A DNA stretch of 64,000 nucleotides from Amycolatopsis thermoflava N1165 (lineage in GTDB: Bacteria; Actinomycetota; Actinomycetes; Mycobacteriales; Pseudonocardiaceae), in the NCBI RefSeq assembly GCF_000473265.1, contig NZ_KI421511.1, positions 7,413,314 through 7,477,313 of the forward strand, in the 5' to 3' direction. Positions 23,985 to 33,159 of this stretch are shown here, piece after piece (the first letter of the stretch is position 1; each line of letters opens with the position of its first letter). The notes under the pieces are model-generated. The model did no database searches and had not been told where the DNA came from. It saw only the letters and a list, made by a program, of their open reading frames with translations. The position numbers and the translations under genes were made by a program.

Positions 23985-25156
23985 TTCACGAAACTCCATT
24001 GCGTCACGGTCCGGGCCGGGGTCCAGCCGGCGAATCCGCCGAGCGGCGCGGCGTGCTCGACGGCGATCCGGGTCAGCTCGCCGCCGTGTCGCTGGTATGC
24101 CGTCGCCAGCGCCTGTTCCGAGTCGAGCGTCACCGCGTGGGCGACGAGCCGTCCGCCGGGCCGCAGCGCGTCCAGGCAGACGTCCAGCGACGCCAGACCG
24201 CCGCCGACGAACACCGCGTCGGGCGTGGGCAGGTCGGCCAGGACCTCGGGCGCCGCACCCGTCACGACCCGCAGCTCTGGCACCCCCAGCCGGTCCGCGT
24301 TGCGCTGGATCCGCGCGGCCCGTTCCGCACTGCGCTCGACGGCGATCGCGCGGTTCGCCGGATGTGCCCGCGACCACTCGATCCCGACGCTGCCGGCGCC
24401 CGCGCCGACGTCCCACAGCAGCTCGCCGGGCACCGGCGCGAGCCGGGCCAGCGCGCTCGCCCGCAGGTCCCGCTTGGTGATCTGCCCGTCGTGTTCGAAG
24501 GCGTCGTCCGGCAGCCCGGGCAGGGCCGGCAACGCCGGGCCTGAGCACTCGACAGCGACGACGTTCAACGGGTCGCCCGCCGGGTGTGACCAGTCTCGCG
24601 CGAAACCTTCGACGCGGCGCTCGGCCGGACCGCCGAGCTGCTCCAGCACCGTGAGTTTGCTCTCGCCGAAACCCCTTGCCACCAGCACCTCGGCGAGTTC
24701 CGCGGGCGTGCCGCCGTCGGAGCTGAGCACCACCAGCCGCGCCCCCGGTGCGAGCGCGCGGCTCACCCGGTGCACGCTGCGGCCGACGACGCTGACCACC
24801 TCGGTCTCCTCCGCGGACCAGCCCATCCTGGCCCGCGCGAGCGCGACCGACGACACCGCGGGCACGATCCGCACGTGCTCCGCGCCGAACCGCCTGACCA
24901 GCGTCGTCCCGATGCCGGACAGCAGCGGATCCCCGCTGGCCAGCACGCCGATCCGGCGTCCGGCGTGCTCGGCGAACAGGCCGTCCAGCGCGGGCAGCAG
25001 CGGGCTCGGCCACGCCACTTTCGGCACGTCGAGCGGCACCAGGTCGAGCTGGCGGCGGCCGCCGAACAGCACCTCGGCCGCCGCGATCTCGGCGCGCGCG
25101 GGCTCGGTCAGCCCGGCCCACCCGTCGGCCGGGACACCCACAACGACGATCCTCAC
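23981..25156 (-). CDS. cobL: Precorrin-6Y C5,15-methyltransferase (decarboxylating) CobL (391 aa)
   Basis: A two-domain enzyme: an N-terminal CbiE-like tetrapyrrole methylase (VVVGVPADGWAGL, VGVLASGDPLLSGIGTTL-type region, VVGRSVHRVSRAL) and, from about residue 215, a C-terminal CbiT-like Rossmann methyltransferase (ITKRDLRASALARL, LLWDVGAGAGSVGIEW, VFVGGGLASLDVCLDAL). GTG 25156 matches the family start VRIVVVGV; a longer reading would run into the riboswitch region. It is divergent from the riboswitch-controlled chelatase operon. Confidence 0.95.
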   Translation of the reverse strand: MRIVVVGVPADGWAGLTEPARAEIAAAEVLFGGRRQLDLVPLDVPKVAWPSPLLPALDGLFAEHAGRRIGVLASGDPLLSGIGTTLVRRFGAEHVRIVPAVSSVALARARMGWSAEETEVVSVVGRSVHRVSRALAPGARLVVLSSDGGTPAELAEVLVARGFGESKLTVLEQLGGPAERRVEGFARDWSHPAGDPLNVVAVECSGPALPALPGLPDDAFEHDGQITKRDLRASALARLAPVPGELLWDVGAGAGSVGIEWSRAHPANRAIAVERSAERAARIQRNADRLGVPELRVVTGAAPEVLADLPTPDAVFVGGGLASLDVCLDALRPGGRLVAHAVTLDSEQALATAYQRHGGELTRIAVEHAAPLGGFAGWTPARTVTQWSFVK

Positions 25157-25174
25157 GGGGCTGACCGTATGCGA

Positions 25175-25322
25175 TGATCCTGGGGACGGTCGCCGCAGGA
25201 ACCCGGTGCGATTCCGGGGCGGTCCCGCCACTGTGACCGGCCCGCGGGCCGGGAGCCAGAGCTTCGGCGGCCGTTACGTGCCCGGCACGTGCCCTGTTCA
25301 GGCGGGCGAGGACACCCGCGCG
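25175..25322 (+). promoter_or_regulatory. Cobalamin riboswitch upstream of the chelatase-cobO-cobB-cobC operon
   Basis: The conserved aptamer core can be read directly: GCAGGAACCCGGTGCGATTC, then CCGGGGCGGTCCCGCCACTG, TGA, a GC stem, and CCGGGAGCCAGA. The 3' part (GGCGGGCGAGGACACCCGCG) can form the final stem. AAGGAG of the downstream gene follows six bases after the element, so adenosylcobalamin binding would be expected to reduce translation or transcription. Ends are approximate. Confidence 0.9.
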
Positions 25323-25338
25323 TGGCGAAGGAGTTCGC

Positions 25339-27282
25339 TTGAGGCCGTATCCGTTCACCGCCGTCGTCGGGATGCCGGACCTCCGGCTCGGACTGGTGCT
25401 CTCGGCGATCTCCCCGGCCATCGGCGGCGTGCTGGTGCGCGGCGAGAAGGGCACCGCGAAGTCCACGATGGTGCGCGCGCTGGCCGGCCTGCTGCCCGAG
25501 GTCGACGTCGTCGAGGGCTGCCGGTTCTCCTGCGACCCCGCCGCGCCCGACCCGAACTGCCCCGACGCGCCCCACGGCACGCGCGCGGTCCGCCGCCCGG
25601 CGCGGCTGGTCGAGCTGCCGGTCGGCGCGGCCGAGGACCGCGTGATCGGGTCGCTCAACCTGGAACGCGCGCTGACCGAAGGCGTCACCGACTTCCAGCC
25701 CGGCCTGCTCGCCGCCGCGCACCGCGGCCTGCTCTACGTCGACGAGGTCAACCTGCTGCACGACCACCTGGTCGACACGCTGCTCGACGCGGCGGCGATG
25801 GGCCGCGCGACCGTCGAGCGCGAGGGCGTGTCGGTGTCGCACGCGGCGCGGTTCGTGTTGATCGGCACCATGAACCCGGAGGAAGGCGAGCTGCGGCCGC
25901 AGCTCCTCGACCGGTTCGGGCTGACCGTCGAGGTGGCCGCGAGCCGCGATCCGGAGCAGCGCGCCGAGGTGATCCGCCGTCGGCTGGCTTACGAGGCGGA
26001 CCCGGACGCGTTCGCCGCGCGGTTCGAGGACACCGACGCCCAGCTCGCGGCCGAGATCGCGGCGGCGCAGAAGCTCCTGCCGTCGGTCGAGCTGAGCGAC
26101 GAGGCGTTGCGGCAGATCGCCGAGGTGTGCGCGGCGTTCGAGGTCGACGGGATGCGCGCGGACATCGTCACCGCCCGCACCGCGGTCGCCCACGCGGCGT
26201 GGAGCGGGCGCACCGATGTGTCCACAGAGGACATCCGCGTCGCGGCGCGGCTCGCGTTGCCGCACCGGCGCCGCCGCAACCCGTTCGACGCGCCCGGGAT
26301 CGACGAGGAGCAGCTGGAACAGGCGCTGCGCGACGCCGAGCCGCCGGAGGACCCCGGTCCGCCGGACGACGACGGCCCCGGCTCGGGTTCCGACGCCCCG
26401 GCCGAAACCCCGCAGGGGCAGCAGAACGACAGCGGCGGGGAACCCGGCGGCGGTGGGAGCGAGCAGCAGTCCGTCGGCGCCGGAAAGCCGTACCGGGCCA
26501 GGATGTTCAGCGTCGCCGGTCTCGGGGAGGGGGCGCACGGCAAGCGGTCCCGCGCGGTGACCGACGCCGGGCGGACCATCGGCGTCCGGCCGCCCGGCAC
26601 GCGCGCGGGGCGGCCGCACCTGGTCGCGACCGTGCGGGCAGCCGCGCCGCACCAGCGCTCCCGCGGTCGCGAGGGCGCCGGCCTGGTGCTCCGGCCGAGC
26701 GACCTGCGGTTCGCACTGCGTGAGGGCCGCGAGGGCAACCTCGTGCTGTTCTGCGTCGACGCGTCCGGCTCGATGGGGGCCCGGTCCCGGATGCGGGAGG
26801 TCAAGGCCGCCGTCCTGTCGCTGCTGCTGGACGCCTACCAGCGGCGGGACAAGGTCGGGCTGGTGACGTTCCGGGCGGGCGCCGCCGAGCTGGCGCTGCC
26901 GCCGACGATCAGTGTCGAGGCCGCCGCCGCGCGCCTGGAGGGCTTGCCGACCGGCGGGCGGACGCCGCTCGCGGAAGGACTGCTGGAGGCCGCGCGCGTG
27001 CTGCGGGTCGAGGCGGTGCGGGACCCGCGCCGTCGTCCGCTGCTGGTCGTGGTCACCGACGGCCGGGCCACCAGCGGCGCGGACGCGGTCGCGCGCTCGC
27101 AGCAGGCCGCGGACATGCTGGCCGGTGCGGGCGTCGCGTCCGTGGTGATGGACTGCGAGACCGGGCGCATGCGGCTGGGGCTCGCGGCGGAACTGGCCGC
27201 GCGGCTGGGCGGCGAGCACGTGCCGCTGGGCGAGGTCGCCGCCGACACGCTGGCCACCGAGGTACGCAGGAGGGCTGCCTGA
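25339..27282 (+). CDS. Magnesium-chelatase-type I/D fusion, putative cobaltochelatase ATPase subunit (647 aa)
   Basis: An AAA+ chelatase motor fused to a VWA domain. The N-terminal ChlI-like part has Walker A RGEKGTAKSTMVRAL and Walker B GLLYVDEVNLL. A Pro/Gly/Glu-rich linker lies around residues 330-380. The C-terminal ChlD-like part carries a MIDAS motif DASGSMGARSRM. It probably substitutes for CobS/CobT and works with CobN to insert cobalt. Start TTG 25339 is chosen because AAGGAG lies five bases upstream, right after the riboswitch; no other start fits. Its stop overlaps the cobO start. Confidence 0.93.
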   Translation: MRPYPFTAVVGMPDLRLGLVLSAISPAIGGVLVRGEKGTAKSTMVRALAGLLPEVDVVEGCRFSCDPAAPDPNCPDAPHGTRAVRRPARLVELPVGAAEDRVIGSLNLERALTEGVTDFQPGLLAAAHRGLLYVDEVNLLHDHLVDTLLDAAAMGRATVEREGVSVSHAARFVLIGTMNPEEGELRPQLLDRFGLTVEVAASRDPEQRAEVIRRRLAYEADPDAFAARFEDTDAQLAAEIAAAQKLLPSVELSDEALRQIAEVCAAFEVDGMRADIVTARTAVAHAAWSGRTDVSTEDIRVAARLALPHRRRRNPFDAPGIDEEQLEQALRDAEPPEDPGPPDDDGPGSGSDAPAETPQGQQNDSGGEPGGGGSEQQSVGAGKPYRARMFSVAGLGEGAHGKRSRAVTDAGRTIGVRPPGTRAGRPHLVATVRAAAPHQRSRGREGAGLVLRPSDLRFALREGREGNLVLFCVDASGSMGARSRMREVKAAVLSLLLDAYQRRDKVGLVTFRAGAAELALPPTISVEAAAARLEGLPTGGRTPLAEGLLEAARVLRVEAVRDPRRRPLLVVVTDGRATSGADAVARSQQAADMLAGAGVASVVMDCETGRMRLGLAAELAARLGGEHVPLGEVAADTLATEVRRRAA

Positions 27283-27896
27283 TGCCGCAGGGGAAACCGC
27301 TGGTCGTGCCGGACGACGGCCTCACCACGCGCCAGCGCCGCAACCGGCCGCTGCTCGCCGTGCACACCGGTGAGATGAAGGGCAAGTCCACCGCCGCGTT
27401 CGGGATGGCGCTGCGGGCGTGGAACCAAGGCTGGTCGATCGGCGTGTTCCAGTTCGTCAAGTCGGCGAAGTGGAAGGTGGGCGAGGAGAACGCCTTCCGC
27501 GCGCTGGGCGCCCTGCACGAAAGCGGCGGCCAGGGCGGGCCGGTCGAATGGCACAAGATGGGCGAGGGCTGGAGCTGGTCGCGCAAGCAGGGGTCGGACG
27601 AGGACCACGCCGCCAACGCGCGGGAGGGCTGGGCGGAGATCAAGCGCCGCCTCGCCGAGGAGCGCCACGACTTCTACGTGCTCGACGAGTTCACCTACCC
27701 GCTGCACTGGGGCTGGATCGACACCGCCGAGGTGGTCGCCGCTCTGCGCGACCGGCCGGGCCGGCAGCACGTGGTGATCACCGGCCGCAACGCGCCCGAG
27801 GAGCTGATCGAGGCCGCCGACCTGGTGACGCACATGACGAAGGTCAAGCACCCGATGGACGCCGGGCAAAAGGGCCAGCGGGGCATCGAATGGTGA
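27282..27896 (+). CDS. cobO: Cob(I)yrinic acid a,c-diamide adenosyltransferase (204 aa)
   Basis: CobA/CobO-type corrinoid adenosyltransferase that forms the Co-adenosyl bond from ATP. The P-loop is HTGEMKGKSTAAFGMALRA near residues 28-45, followed by GVFQFVKSAKWKVGEE, EWHKMGEGWSWS and the Walker-B-like DFYVLDEFTYPLHWGW, then VVITGRNAPEELIEAADLVT. Standard length. It overlaps both the upstream chelatase gene (TGATG) and cobB, so it is under the same riboswitch. Confidence 0.96.
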   Translation: MPQGKPLVVPDDGLTTRQRRNRPLLAVHTGEMKGKSTAAFGMALRAWNQGWSIGVFQFVKSAKWKVGEENAFRALGALHESGGQGGPVEWHKMGEGWSWSRKQGSDEDHAANAREGWAEIKRRLAEERHDFYVLDEFTYPLHWGWIDTAEVVAALRDRPGRQHVVITGRNAPEELIEAADLVTHMTKVKHPMDAGQKGQRGIEW

Positions 27897-29224
27897 ATCG
27901 CGTCGTCATCGCCGCGCCCGCGTCCGGGCACGGCAAGACGACGATCGCGACCGGGCTGATGGCCGCGTTGCGGGCGCGCGGGCTGGCGGTGTCCGGGCAC
28001 AAGGTCGGGCCGGATTTCATCGACCCCGGCTACCACTCGCTGGCGACCGGACGACCGCCGCGCAACCTGGATCCGTTCCTGCAGGGCGAAGATCTGTTGG
28101 CGCCGTTGCTTCGGCACGGTTCCGCGGGCGCGGACATCGCGGTGATCGAAGGCGTGATGGGCCTGTTCGACGGGCAGCTCGGCACCGAGGGCTACGCGTC
28201 GACCGCGCACGTCGCGCGGCTGCTGGGCGCGCCGGTGGTGCTCGTGGTGGACGCGTCGGCGGCGAGCCGCAGCGTCGCGGCGATGGTGCTCGGGTTCGCG
28301 CGCTACGAGCCGGGCGTCGAGATCGCGGGCGTCATCCTCAACAAGCTGGGGTCGCCCCGGCACGAGGAGGAGATCCGCGCGGCGCTGGTGCGCACCGGGA
28401 TCCCCGTGCTGGGCGCGTTGCGGCGCAGCGACGACATCCACGCGCCGAGCCGTCACCTCGGGCTGGTGCCCGCCGCCGAACGGGACGCCGAGTCCCGGGA
28501 ACTGCTGCCGAAGCTGGCCGCGTGGGTGGCCGATGGCGTCGACCTGGAAGCGATCGTGCGGGTGGCGCGGACGGCCGGTCCGCTCAGCGCGCCGGCGTGG
28601 GAGCCGACCGGGTCGTATTCGGGACCGCGCCGGGTGGTCGCGGCGGCCGCGGGGCCGGCGTTCACGTTCCGCTACACCGAGACGGTGGAGTTGCTCGCGG
28701 CGTCCGGTGTGGACGTGGTGGACCTGGATCCGTTGCACGACAAGGCGCTTCCCGAGGGGTGTGCCGGGTTGTACTTCGGGGGCGGGTTCCCGGAGGTGCA
28801 CGTCGAGGACCTGTCGGCGAACGCGCCGTTGCGCGAGGAGCTGGCCGCGGCGATCCGGAGTGGGATGCCGGTGGTGGCGGAGTGCGCTGGGTTGCTGTAC
28901 CTGTGCGGGGAGCTGGACGGGCTGCCGATGGTGGGAGCGCTGGACGCGTCGGCGGAGATGACCAAGCGGGGCGCGCTCGGGTACCGGACGGCTTCCGCCG
29001 CGCAGGACCACCTGCTGGCTCGCGCCGGGGAGCGGGTGACCGGGCACGAGTTCCACCGGACCGTGGTGACGCCGCGGGCGGGCGCGGTGCCGGCGTGGGA
29101 GTGGGATGGCGTCGCCGAGGGTTTCGCCTCGCCCACGCTGCATGCGTCCTACCTGCACGTCCACTGGGCCGGGCACCCCGCGCTGGCGCACCGGTTCGCG
29201 GCGGCGGTGCACGCGCGTGGCTGA
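27890..29224 (+). CDS. cobB: Hydrogenobyrinic (cobyrinic) acid a,c-diamide synthase CobB (444 aa)
   Basis: Glutamine-dependent amidase of the corrin a and c side chains. The N-terminal P-loop domain has VIAAPASGHGKTTIATGLM and KVGPDFIDPGYH; the C-terminal GATase domain has GLYFGGGFPEVH, the nucleophile in VVAECAGLLYL, and LHASYLHVHWAGHP. ATG 27890 overlaps the end of cobO by seven bases; GTG 27893 is the alternative start. Its stop overlaps the cobC start. Confidence 0.95.
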   Translation: MVNRVVIAAPASGHGKTTIATGLMAALRARGLAVSGHKVGPDFIDPGYHSLATGRPPRNLDPFLQGEDLLAPLLRHGSAGADIAVIEGVMGLFDGQLGTEGYASTAHVARLLGAPVVLVVDASAASRSVAAMVLGFARYEPGVEIAGVILNKLGSPRHEEEIRAALVRTGIPVLGALRRSDDIHAPSRHLGLVPAAERDAESRELLPKLAAWVADGVDLEAIVRVARTAGPLSAPAWEPTGSYSGPRRVVAAAAGPAFTFRYTETVELLAASGVDVVDLDPLHDKALPEGCAGLYFGGGFPEVHVEDLSANAPLREELAAAIRSGMPVVAECAGLLYLCGELDGLPMVGALDASAEMTKRGALGYRTASAAQDHLLARAGERVTGHEFHRTVVTPRAGAVPAWEWDGVAEGFASPTLHASYLHVHWAGHPALAHRFAAAVHARG

Positions 29225-30230
29225 CTACGACCTGCACCACCACGGGGATCGCGAGGTCGGGGACGGCCTGGTGGACCTGGCGGTGAACGTCCGGCTGCCG
29301 TCGCCGCCGCCGTGGCTGCGCGCGGAGCTGGCCGCGGCGCTGGAAGACCTGGCCGCTTATCCCGATCCGGGCGCGGCTGCCGAGGCGGTCGCCGCGCGGC
29401 ACGGCCGTGAGGTGTCGGACGTGCTGGTGACGGCGGGCGCGGCGGAGGCGTTCACGTTGCTGGCCAACGCCTTGCGGCCGCGGCATGCGGTGGTGGTGCA
29501 CCCGCAGTTCACCGAGCCGGAGGCGGCGCTGCGCGCGGCGGGCCACGAGGTCGACCGGGTCGTGTTGTCCGCTTCGGACGGTTTCAGGCTGGGACCGGTG
29601 CCCGCGGACGCGGACCTGGTGTTCGTCGGCAATCCCACGAACCCGACTTCCGTGTTGCACCCGGCGTCCGCGTTGCGTGCGCTCGTGCGACCTGGCCGGG
29701 TGCTGGTGGTGGACGAGGCCTTTTTGGACGCGGTGCCCGGCGAGCCGGAAAGCCTGGCGGGGGAACGGATTCCGGGTGTGGTGGTGATCCGCAGCCTGAC
29801 GAAGACGTGGGGCATCGCGGGCCTGCGCGCGGGCTATCTGCTGGCCGAACCGTCGCTTGTGGACATGCTGCGGGCCGTGCAGCCGCCGTGGTCGGTGTCG
29901 ACGCTCGCCGCGCGGGCGGTGGTCGCCTGCATGCGGCCGTCGGCGCTGGACGAGGCGGACAAGCTGGCCGTGCGGGCGGAGCAGGACCGGGAGCACCTGA
30001 TCGCCGGGCTGCGCTCGCTGGGCGTCGAGGTGGCCGGTGAGCCGCGCGGTCCGTTCGTGCTGGTGCGGATCCCCGGCGCGGCGGACCTGCGGCTGCGCCT
30101 GCGGGCGGCGGGATACGCCGTCCGCCGCGGCGACACGTTCCCCGGCCTGGACGGCGACTGGCTGCGGATCGCGGTCCGGGAGCCCGCGGTGACCGACTCC
30201 TTCCTGGACGCGCTACGACGCCTGCGCTGA
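29217..30230 (+). CDS. cobC: CobC-like PLP-dependent aminotransferase-fold enzyme (337 aa)
   Basis: A fold-type I PLP enzyme of the histidinol-phosphate aminotransferase/threonine-phosphate decarboxylase group. The Schiff-base Lys is in IRSLTKTWGIAGLRAGY, the Asp pairing with the pyridine ring is in RVLVVDEAFLDA, and GNPTNPTS is the usual loop. In B12 loci such proteins make the aminopropanol arm or its phosphate. The start GTG overlaps cobB by eight bases. The C-terminus overlaps the LysR gene by 18 bp on the other strand. Confidence 0.88.
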   Translation: MADYDLHHHGDREVGDGLVDLAVNVRLPSPPPWLRAELAAALEDLAAYPDPGAAAEAVAARHGREVSDVLVTAGAAEAFTLLANALRPRHAVVVHPQFTEPEAALRAAGHEVDRVVLSASDGFRLGPVPADADLVFVGNPTNPTSVLHPASALRALVRPGRVLVVDEAFLDAVPGEPESLAGERIPGVVVIRSLTKTWGIAGLRAGYLLAEPSLVDMLRAVQPPWSVSTLAARAVVACMRPSALDEADKLAVRAEQDREHLIAGLRSLGVEVAGEPRGPFVLVRIPGAADLRLRLRAAGYAVRRGDTFPGLDGDWLRIAVREPAVTDSFLDALRRLR

Positions 30231-31100
30231 CTCCGGGATGCCCAGCAGCGCGAGGAAAGCGGCCGCCGCGGGCGTCGGGCCGGAGCGGCTCCACGCGACG
30301 TACTCGACGCGGGCCGGCGCGTCCGTGACCTCGATGGTGACCACCCCCGTCAGCTGGGGCACGTAGGCGGACGGGAGCATCGCCACGCCGAGACCCTGCC
30401 GGACCATCCGCGCCAGCAGCGCGGCGTTGGTCACCTCGAAGGCGACGTCCCGGTCCAGGCCCGCCGCGGCGAACGCCTGGTCGCTCTGCACCCGGCCGGC
30501 CGTCGCCGCGGGCAGGTCCACGAACGTCTCGCCGGCGAGCCGCTTCAGGTCGACCGCCGGTTCGCCGGCGAGGGGGTGGTCCGGCGCGACGATCGCGACG
30601 TGGGTGTCCCTGGCGAGTTCGCGCGCGTGCACGCCCTCGGGTCGCGTGGTCGTGGGCAGCCCCAGGAACGCCACGTCGACCGCGCCCCGCACGACCCGCT
30701 CGGTGAGTTCCTCGCTCGGGCTCACCCGCAGGCTGACCCGCACGTTGGGGTGGCGCTGGTGGAACTCCCGCAGTGCGGCCGGGATGTCGACCGCGGCGAC
30801 GGTGGAGATCGACCCGACGGCGAGGCGCCCGCGGACCTCGCCGACCGCCGCGGCGACCTCGGCGGCCGCACGCTCGGCCGCGTGCAGGCACTCCCGGGCG
30901 GCGGGCAGGAACGCGGCGCCCGCCGGGGTCAGCCGGACCCGCCGGCTGGTGCGCTCGAAGAGCCGGGCGCCCAGTTCCCGTTCCAGGCGCGCGATCTGCT
31001 GGCTCAATGCGGACTGGACGACCAGGCAGCGCTGCGCGGCCCGGGTGAAGCTGTTGGTCTCCGCCACGGCGACGACGTAACGCATCTGCTGGAGCTCCAT
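30213..31100 (-). CDS. LysR-family transcriptional regulator (295 aa)
   Basis: N-terminal winged HTH (residues 1-60: MELQQMRYVVAVAETNSFTRAA, then VVQSALSQQIARLERELGARLFER) and a periplasmic-binding-like effector domain from about residue 90 (RLAVGSISTVAAVDIPAALREFHQ). Full length. It is divergent from an MFS exporter with an inverted repeat in the 79-bp gap, the standard arrangement for a LysR protein controlling the transporter. It is inserted within the B12 locus but shows no clear link to it. Confidence 0.94.
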   Translation of the reverse strand: MELQQMRYVVAVAETNSFTRAAQRCLVVQSALSQQIARLERELGARLFERTSRRVRLTPAGAAFLPAARECLHAAERAAAEVAAAVGEVRGRLAVGSISTVAAVDIPAALREFHQRHPNVRVSLRVSPSEELTERVVRGAVDVAFLGLPTTTRPEGVHARELARDTHVAIVAPDHPLAGEPAVDLKRLAGETFVDLPAATAGRVQSDQAFAAAGLDRDVAFEVTNAALLARMVRQGLGVAMLPSAYVPQLTGVVTIEVTDAPARVEYVAWSRSGPTPAAAAFLALLGIPESAQAS

Positions 31101-31102
31101 GG

Positions 31103-31125
31103 ATCAATCATGACGAGTGATCGAT
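31103..31125. promoter_or_regulatory. Inverted repeat in the lysR/MFS divergent promoter
   Basis: ATCAATCA and TGATCGAT, separated by seven bases, match at seven of eight positions. The element lies two bases upstream of the lysR start and 55 bp before the MFS start, and fits the size of a LysR recognition site. Binding is inferred. Confidence 0.45.
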
Positions 31126-31179
31126 GGAATGACAAAGATGCGTTGGACTCATCGATCGCGGGGCGGGAGGCTTTGTGGC

Positions 31180-32349
31180 ATGGTCATCCAAGAAGTGCGC
31201 CCGCTCTCGCCCGTGAGAGCGTGGTCGGGGGTCGCGGCGATCACCGCGAGCCTGTTCGTCTTCCTCACCACCGAGTTGATGCCGGTCGGTCTGCTCACCC
31301 CGCTCAGCACGAGCCTCGGCGTCACCGTGGGCGTCGCCGGGCTGATGGTCACCCTGCAAGGTGTTTCGGCCGGTCTCGGCGTGCCGTTCATCGTCGCGTG
31401 GACCCGGCGGGTCGACCGGCGCATCCTGCTGTCCGCGCTGCTGGCTGTGCTGGCGCTGGGGAACCTGGTGACGTCGGTGTCGCCGAGCTACCCGCTGATC
31501 CTGGCGACGCGCCTGGTGATGGGGTTCGCCAGCGGCGTGTTCTGGGCCATCGGGGTGAGCATGGCGATGCGCATCGTGCCGGAACGCCACGCGAGCCGGG
31601 CGGCCGCGGTCGTGATGTCCGGCATCTCGATCGCCACGGTCGCCGGGATCCCGCTGGGGACCGTCGTGGAGAGCCTCACCGACTGGCGCACGACGTTCCT
31701 CATCTGGGCCGGGCTGAGCGTGCTGGTGTTCCTCGCGGTCGCCATCGTCGTGCCGTCGCTGCCGTCGGCCAACGCGGTGCCCGTCCGGGAGGTGTTCGCG
31801 CTCCCGGTCCGGAACCTCCCGCTGCGCCGGGTGTTGTGCACCGTCGTCCTGTTCGTGCTCGGCCACTTCGGGGCGTACACGTTCGTCCGGCCCTACCTGG
31901 AGGAGAACGCCTCCGCGCCGCCGGTGTTCATCACCGTCGTGCTGATGGTCTTCGGCGCGGCGGGGGCGGTCGGGAACTTCGCCGCCGGGTACACGGTGAA
32001 CCGGAGCCTGCGGGGCAGTTTCCTCGTCGGCTGCGCGGGACTGGTGGTGTCCATGTTGCTGCTGCTCACGATCGGCAGCGGGCCGGCGGGCGCGGTGGTC
32101 GCGATGGTCCTCTGGGGACTGTCGTTCGGCGCCGTGCAGCTGTGCCAGGTGAACATGACGCTCGCGGCCGCGCCGGAGACGTTCGAGGCCGCGATGTCGC
32201 TGAACACCATGGCCTACAACACGTCCATCGCGCTCGGCGCGCTGTTCGGCGGGCTGTTCGCCGACCACCTGGGCGTCACGAGCGTCGTCTGGTTCGGCGT
32301 GGCGCTGACGGCGGCCTCGCTGCTCCTCACGCTACGGCGCCAGCGCTAG
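31180..32349 (+). CDS. MFS transporter, drug-exporter-like (389 aa)
   Basis: Twelve hydrophobic segments over 389 residues, in the pattern of the DHA1 family. Segment 1 begins AAITASLFVFLTTELMPVGLL, the motif-A-like loop is WTRRVDRRILLSALLAVLALGN, and MVLWGLSFGAVQLCQVNM lies in the second half. ATG 31180 has GGGAGG ten bases upstream. The likely role is proton-driven efflux of a small compound sensed by the adjacent LysR regulator; the substrate is unknown. Its 3' end overlaps cobS by 18 bp on the opposite strand. Confidence 0.9.
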   Translation: MVIQEVRPLSPVRAWSGVAAITASLFVFLTTELMPVGLLTPLSTSLGVTVGVAGLMVTLQGVSAGLGVPFIVAWTRRVDRRILLSALLAVLALGNLVTSVSPSYPLILATRLVMGFASGVFWAIGVSMAMRIVPERHASRAAAVVMSGISIATVAGIPLGTVVESLTDWRTTFLIWAGLSVLVFLAVAIVVPSLPSANAVPVREVFALPVRNLPLRRVLCTVVLFVLGHFGAYTFVRPYLEENASAPPVFITVVLMVFGAAGAVGNFAAGYTVNRSLRGSFLVGCAGLVVSMLLLLTIGSGPAGAVVAMVLWGLSFGAVQLCQVNMTLAAAPETFEAAMSLNTMAYNTSIALGALFGGLFADHLGVTSVVWFGVALTAASLLLTLRRQR

Positions 32350-33084
32350 CCAGGCTGCGGCGGCCGCGATCTCCACGCACGCGCCGAGCACGTCCCCGGT
32401 GATGCCGCCCAGCCGGGTGGTGCAGCGCCACAACACGAGCCCGGCCGCGGCGACGGCGGCCGCCACCGCGACGGGGCCGCGCCACCACTCCAGCCCGGGC
32501 GCCAGGGTGGCGAAACCGGCGGCGGCACACAGGGTCGCCACCGTCCACGGCAGACGGATGCTGCCCGCGACGGTGGCGCCGAGGCCGTCGGGCCGGGCGG
32601 ACGGCACCCCGCGGGTGCAGCACAGCGCCAGCACCCAGCGGCTCATCAGCGTGCCGGCGGTGGCGGCGGTGACCCCGTGCCCGGCGGAAATCGCGCCGCT
32701 GAGCGCTCCACACTGGACGATCAGCACGAGGACGAGCGTGGCGACCCCGGTGGGACCCGAATCGCCGCGGCGCATGATCTCCAGGGCGCGCTCGCGGTCG
32801 AAGGACGCGCCGAGGCCGTCCGCGGTGTCGGCGAGGCCGTCCAGGTGCAACCCCCGGCTGGCCAGGCCCACCGCGCCGACCGTGAGCCCCGCCACGGCGA
32901 TCGCGGGCAGCCCGAGCGCGTCCCCCGCGAGGACGACGAGCCCGGCCAAAACGGCGAGCGGCACCGCGGCGAGCGGCGCCAGCAGCATCGCCCCGCCCGC
33001 GACGCGCCGGTCGATGGTGCGCGGCGCGGGGACGGGGAGGGCGGTCAGGGTGCCGAGCGCCATCCGCAGCGCATCGCCGATCAC
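32332..33084 (-). CDS. cobS: Adenosylcobinamide-GDP ribazoletransferase CobS (250 aa)
   Basis: Integral membrane enzyme joining alpha-ribazole to adenosylcobinamide-GDP. The signatures GLHLDGLADTADGLGAS and MRRGDSGPTGVATLVL carry the metal-binding Asp residues, among about six hydrophobic segments. Start GTG 33084 is chosen because GGGAGG lies six bases upstream; a longer reading to 33141 lacks support. It follows cobT with a 75-bp gap in the same direction, giving the order cobU-cobT-cobS. Confidence 0.93.
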   Translation of the reverse strand: MIGDALRMALGTLTALPVPAPRTIDRRVAGGAMLLAPLAAVPLAVLAGLVVLAGDALGLPAIAVAGLTVGAVGLASRGLHLDGLADTADGLGASFDRERALEIMRRGDSGPTGVATLVLVLIVQCGALSGAISAGHGVTAATAGTLMSRWVLALCCTRGVPSARPDGLGATVAGSIRLPWTVATLCAAAGFATLAPGLEWWRGPVAVAAAVAAAGLVLWRCTTRLGGITGDVLGACVEIAAAAAWLALAP

Positions 33085-33159
33085 GGCCGGCCTCCCGCGA
33101 GCCGCCGGCGCGTGATCCGGCGGTGCCGGGCGCGCCTGCATCCGGCACGGTCGCGAAGC

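Noticed and set aside
25153..27219. A minus-strand open frame of 688 codons opposite the chelatase I/D gene
   Set aside because: It is a GC-driven shadow; the plus strand carries Walker and MIDAS motifs and lies behind a riboswitch.
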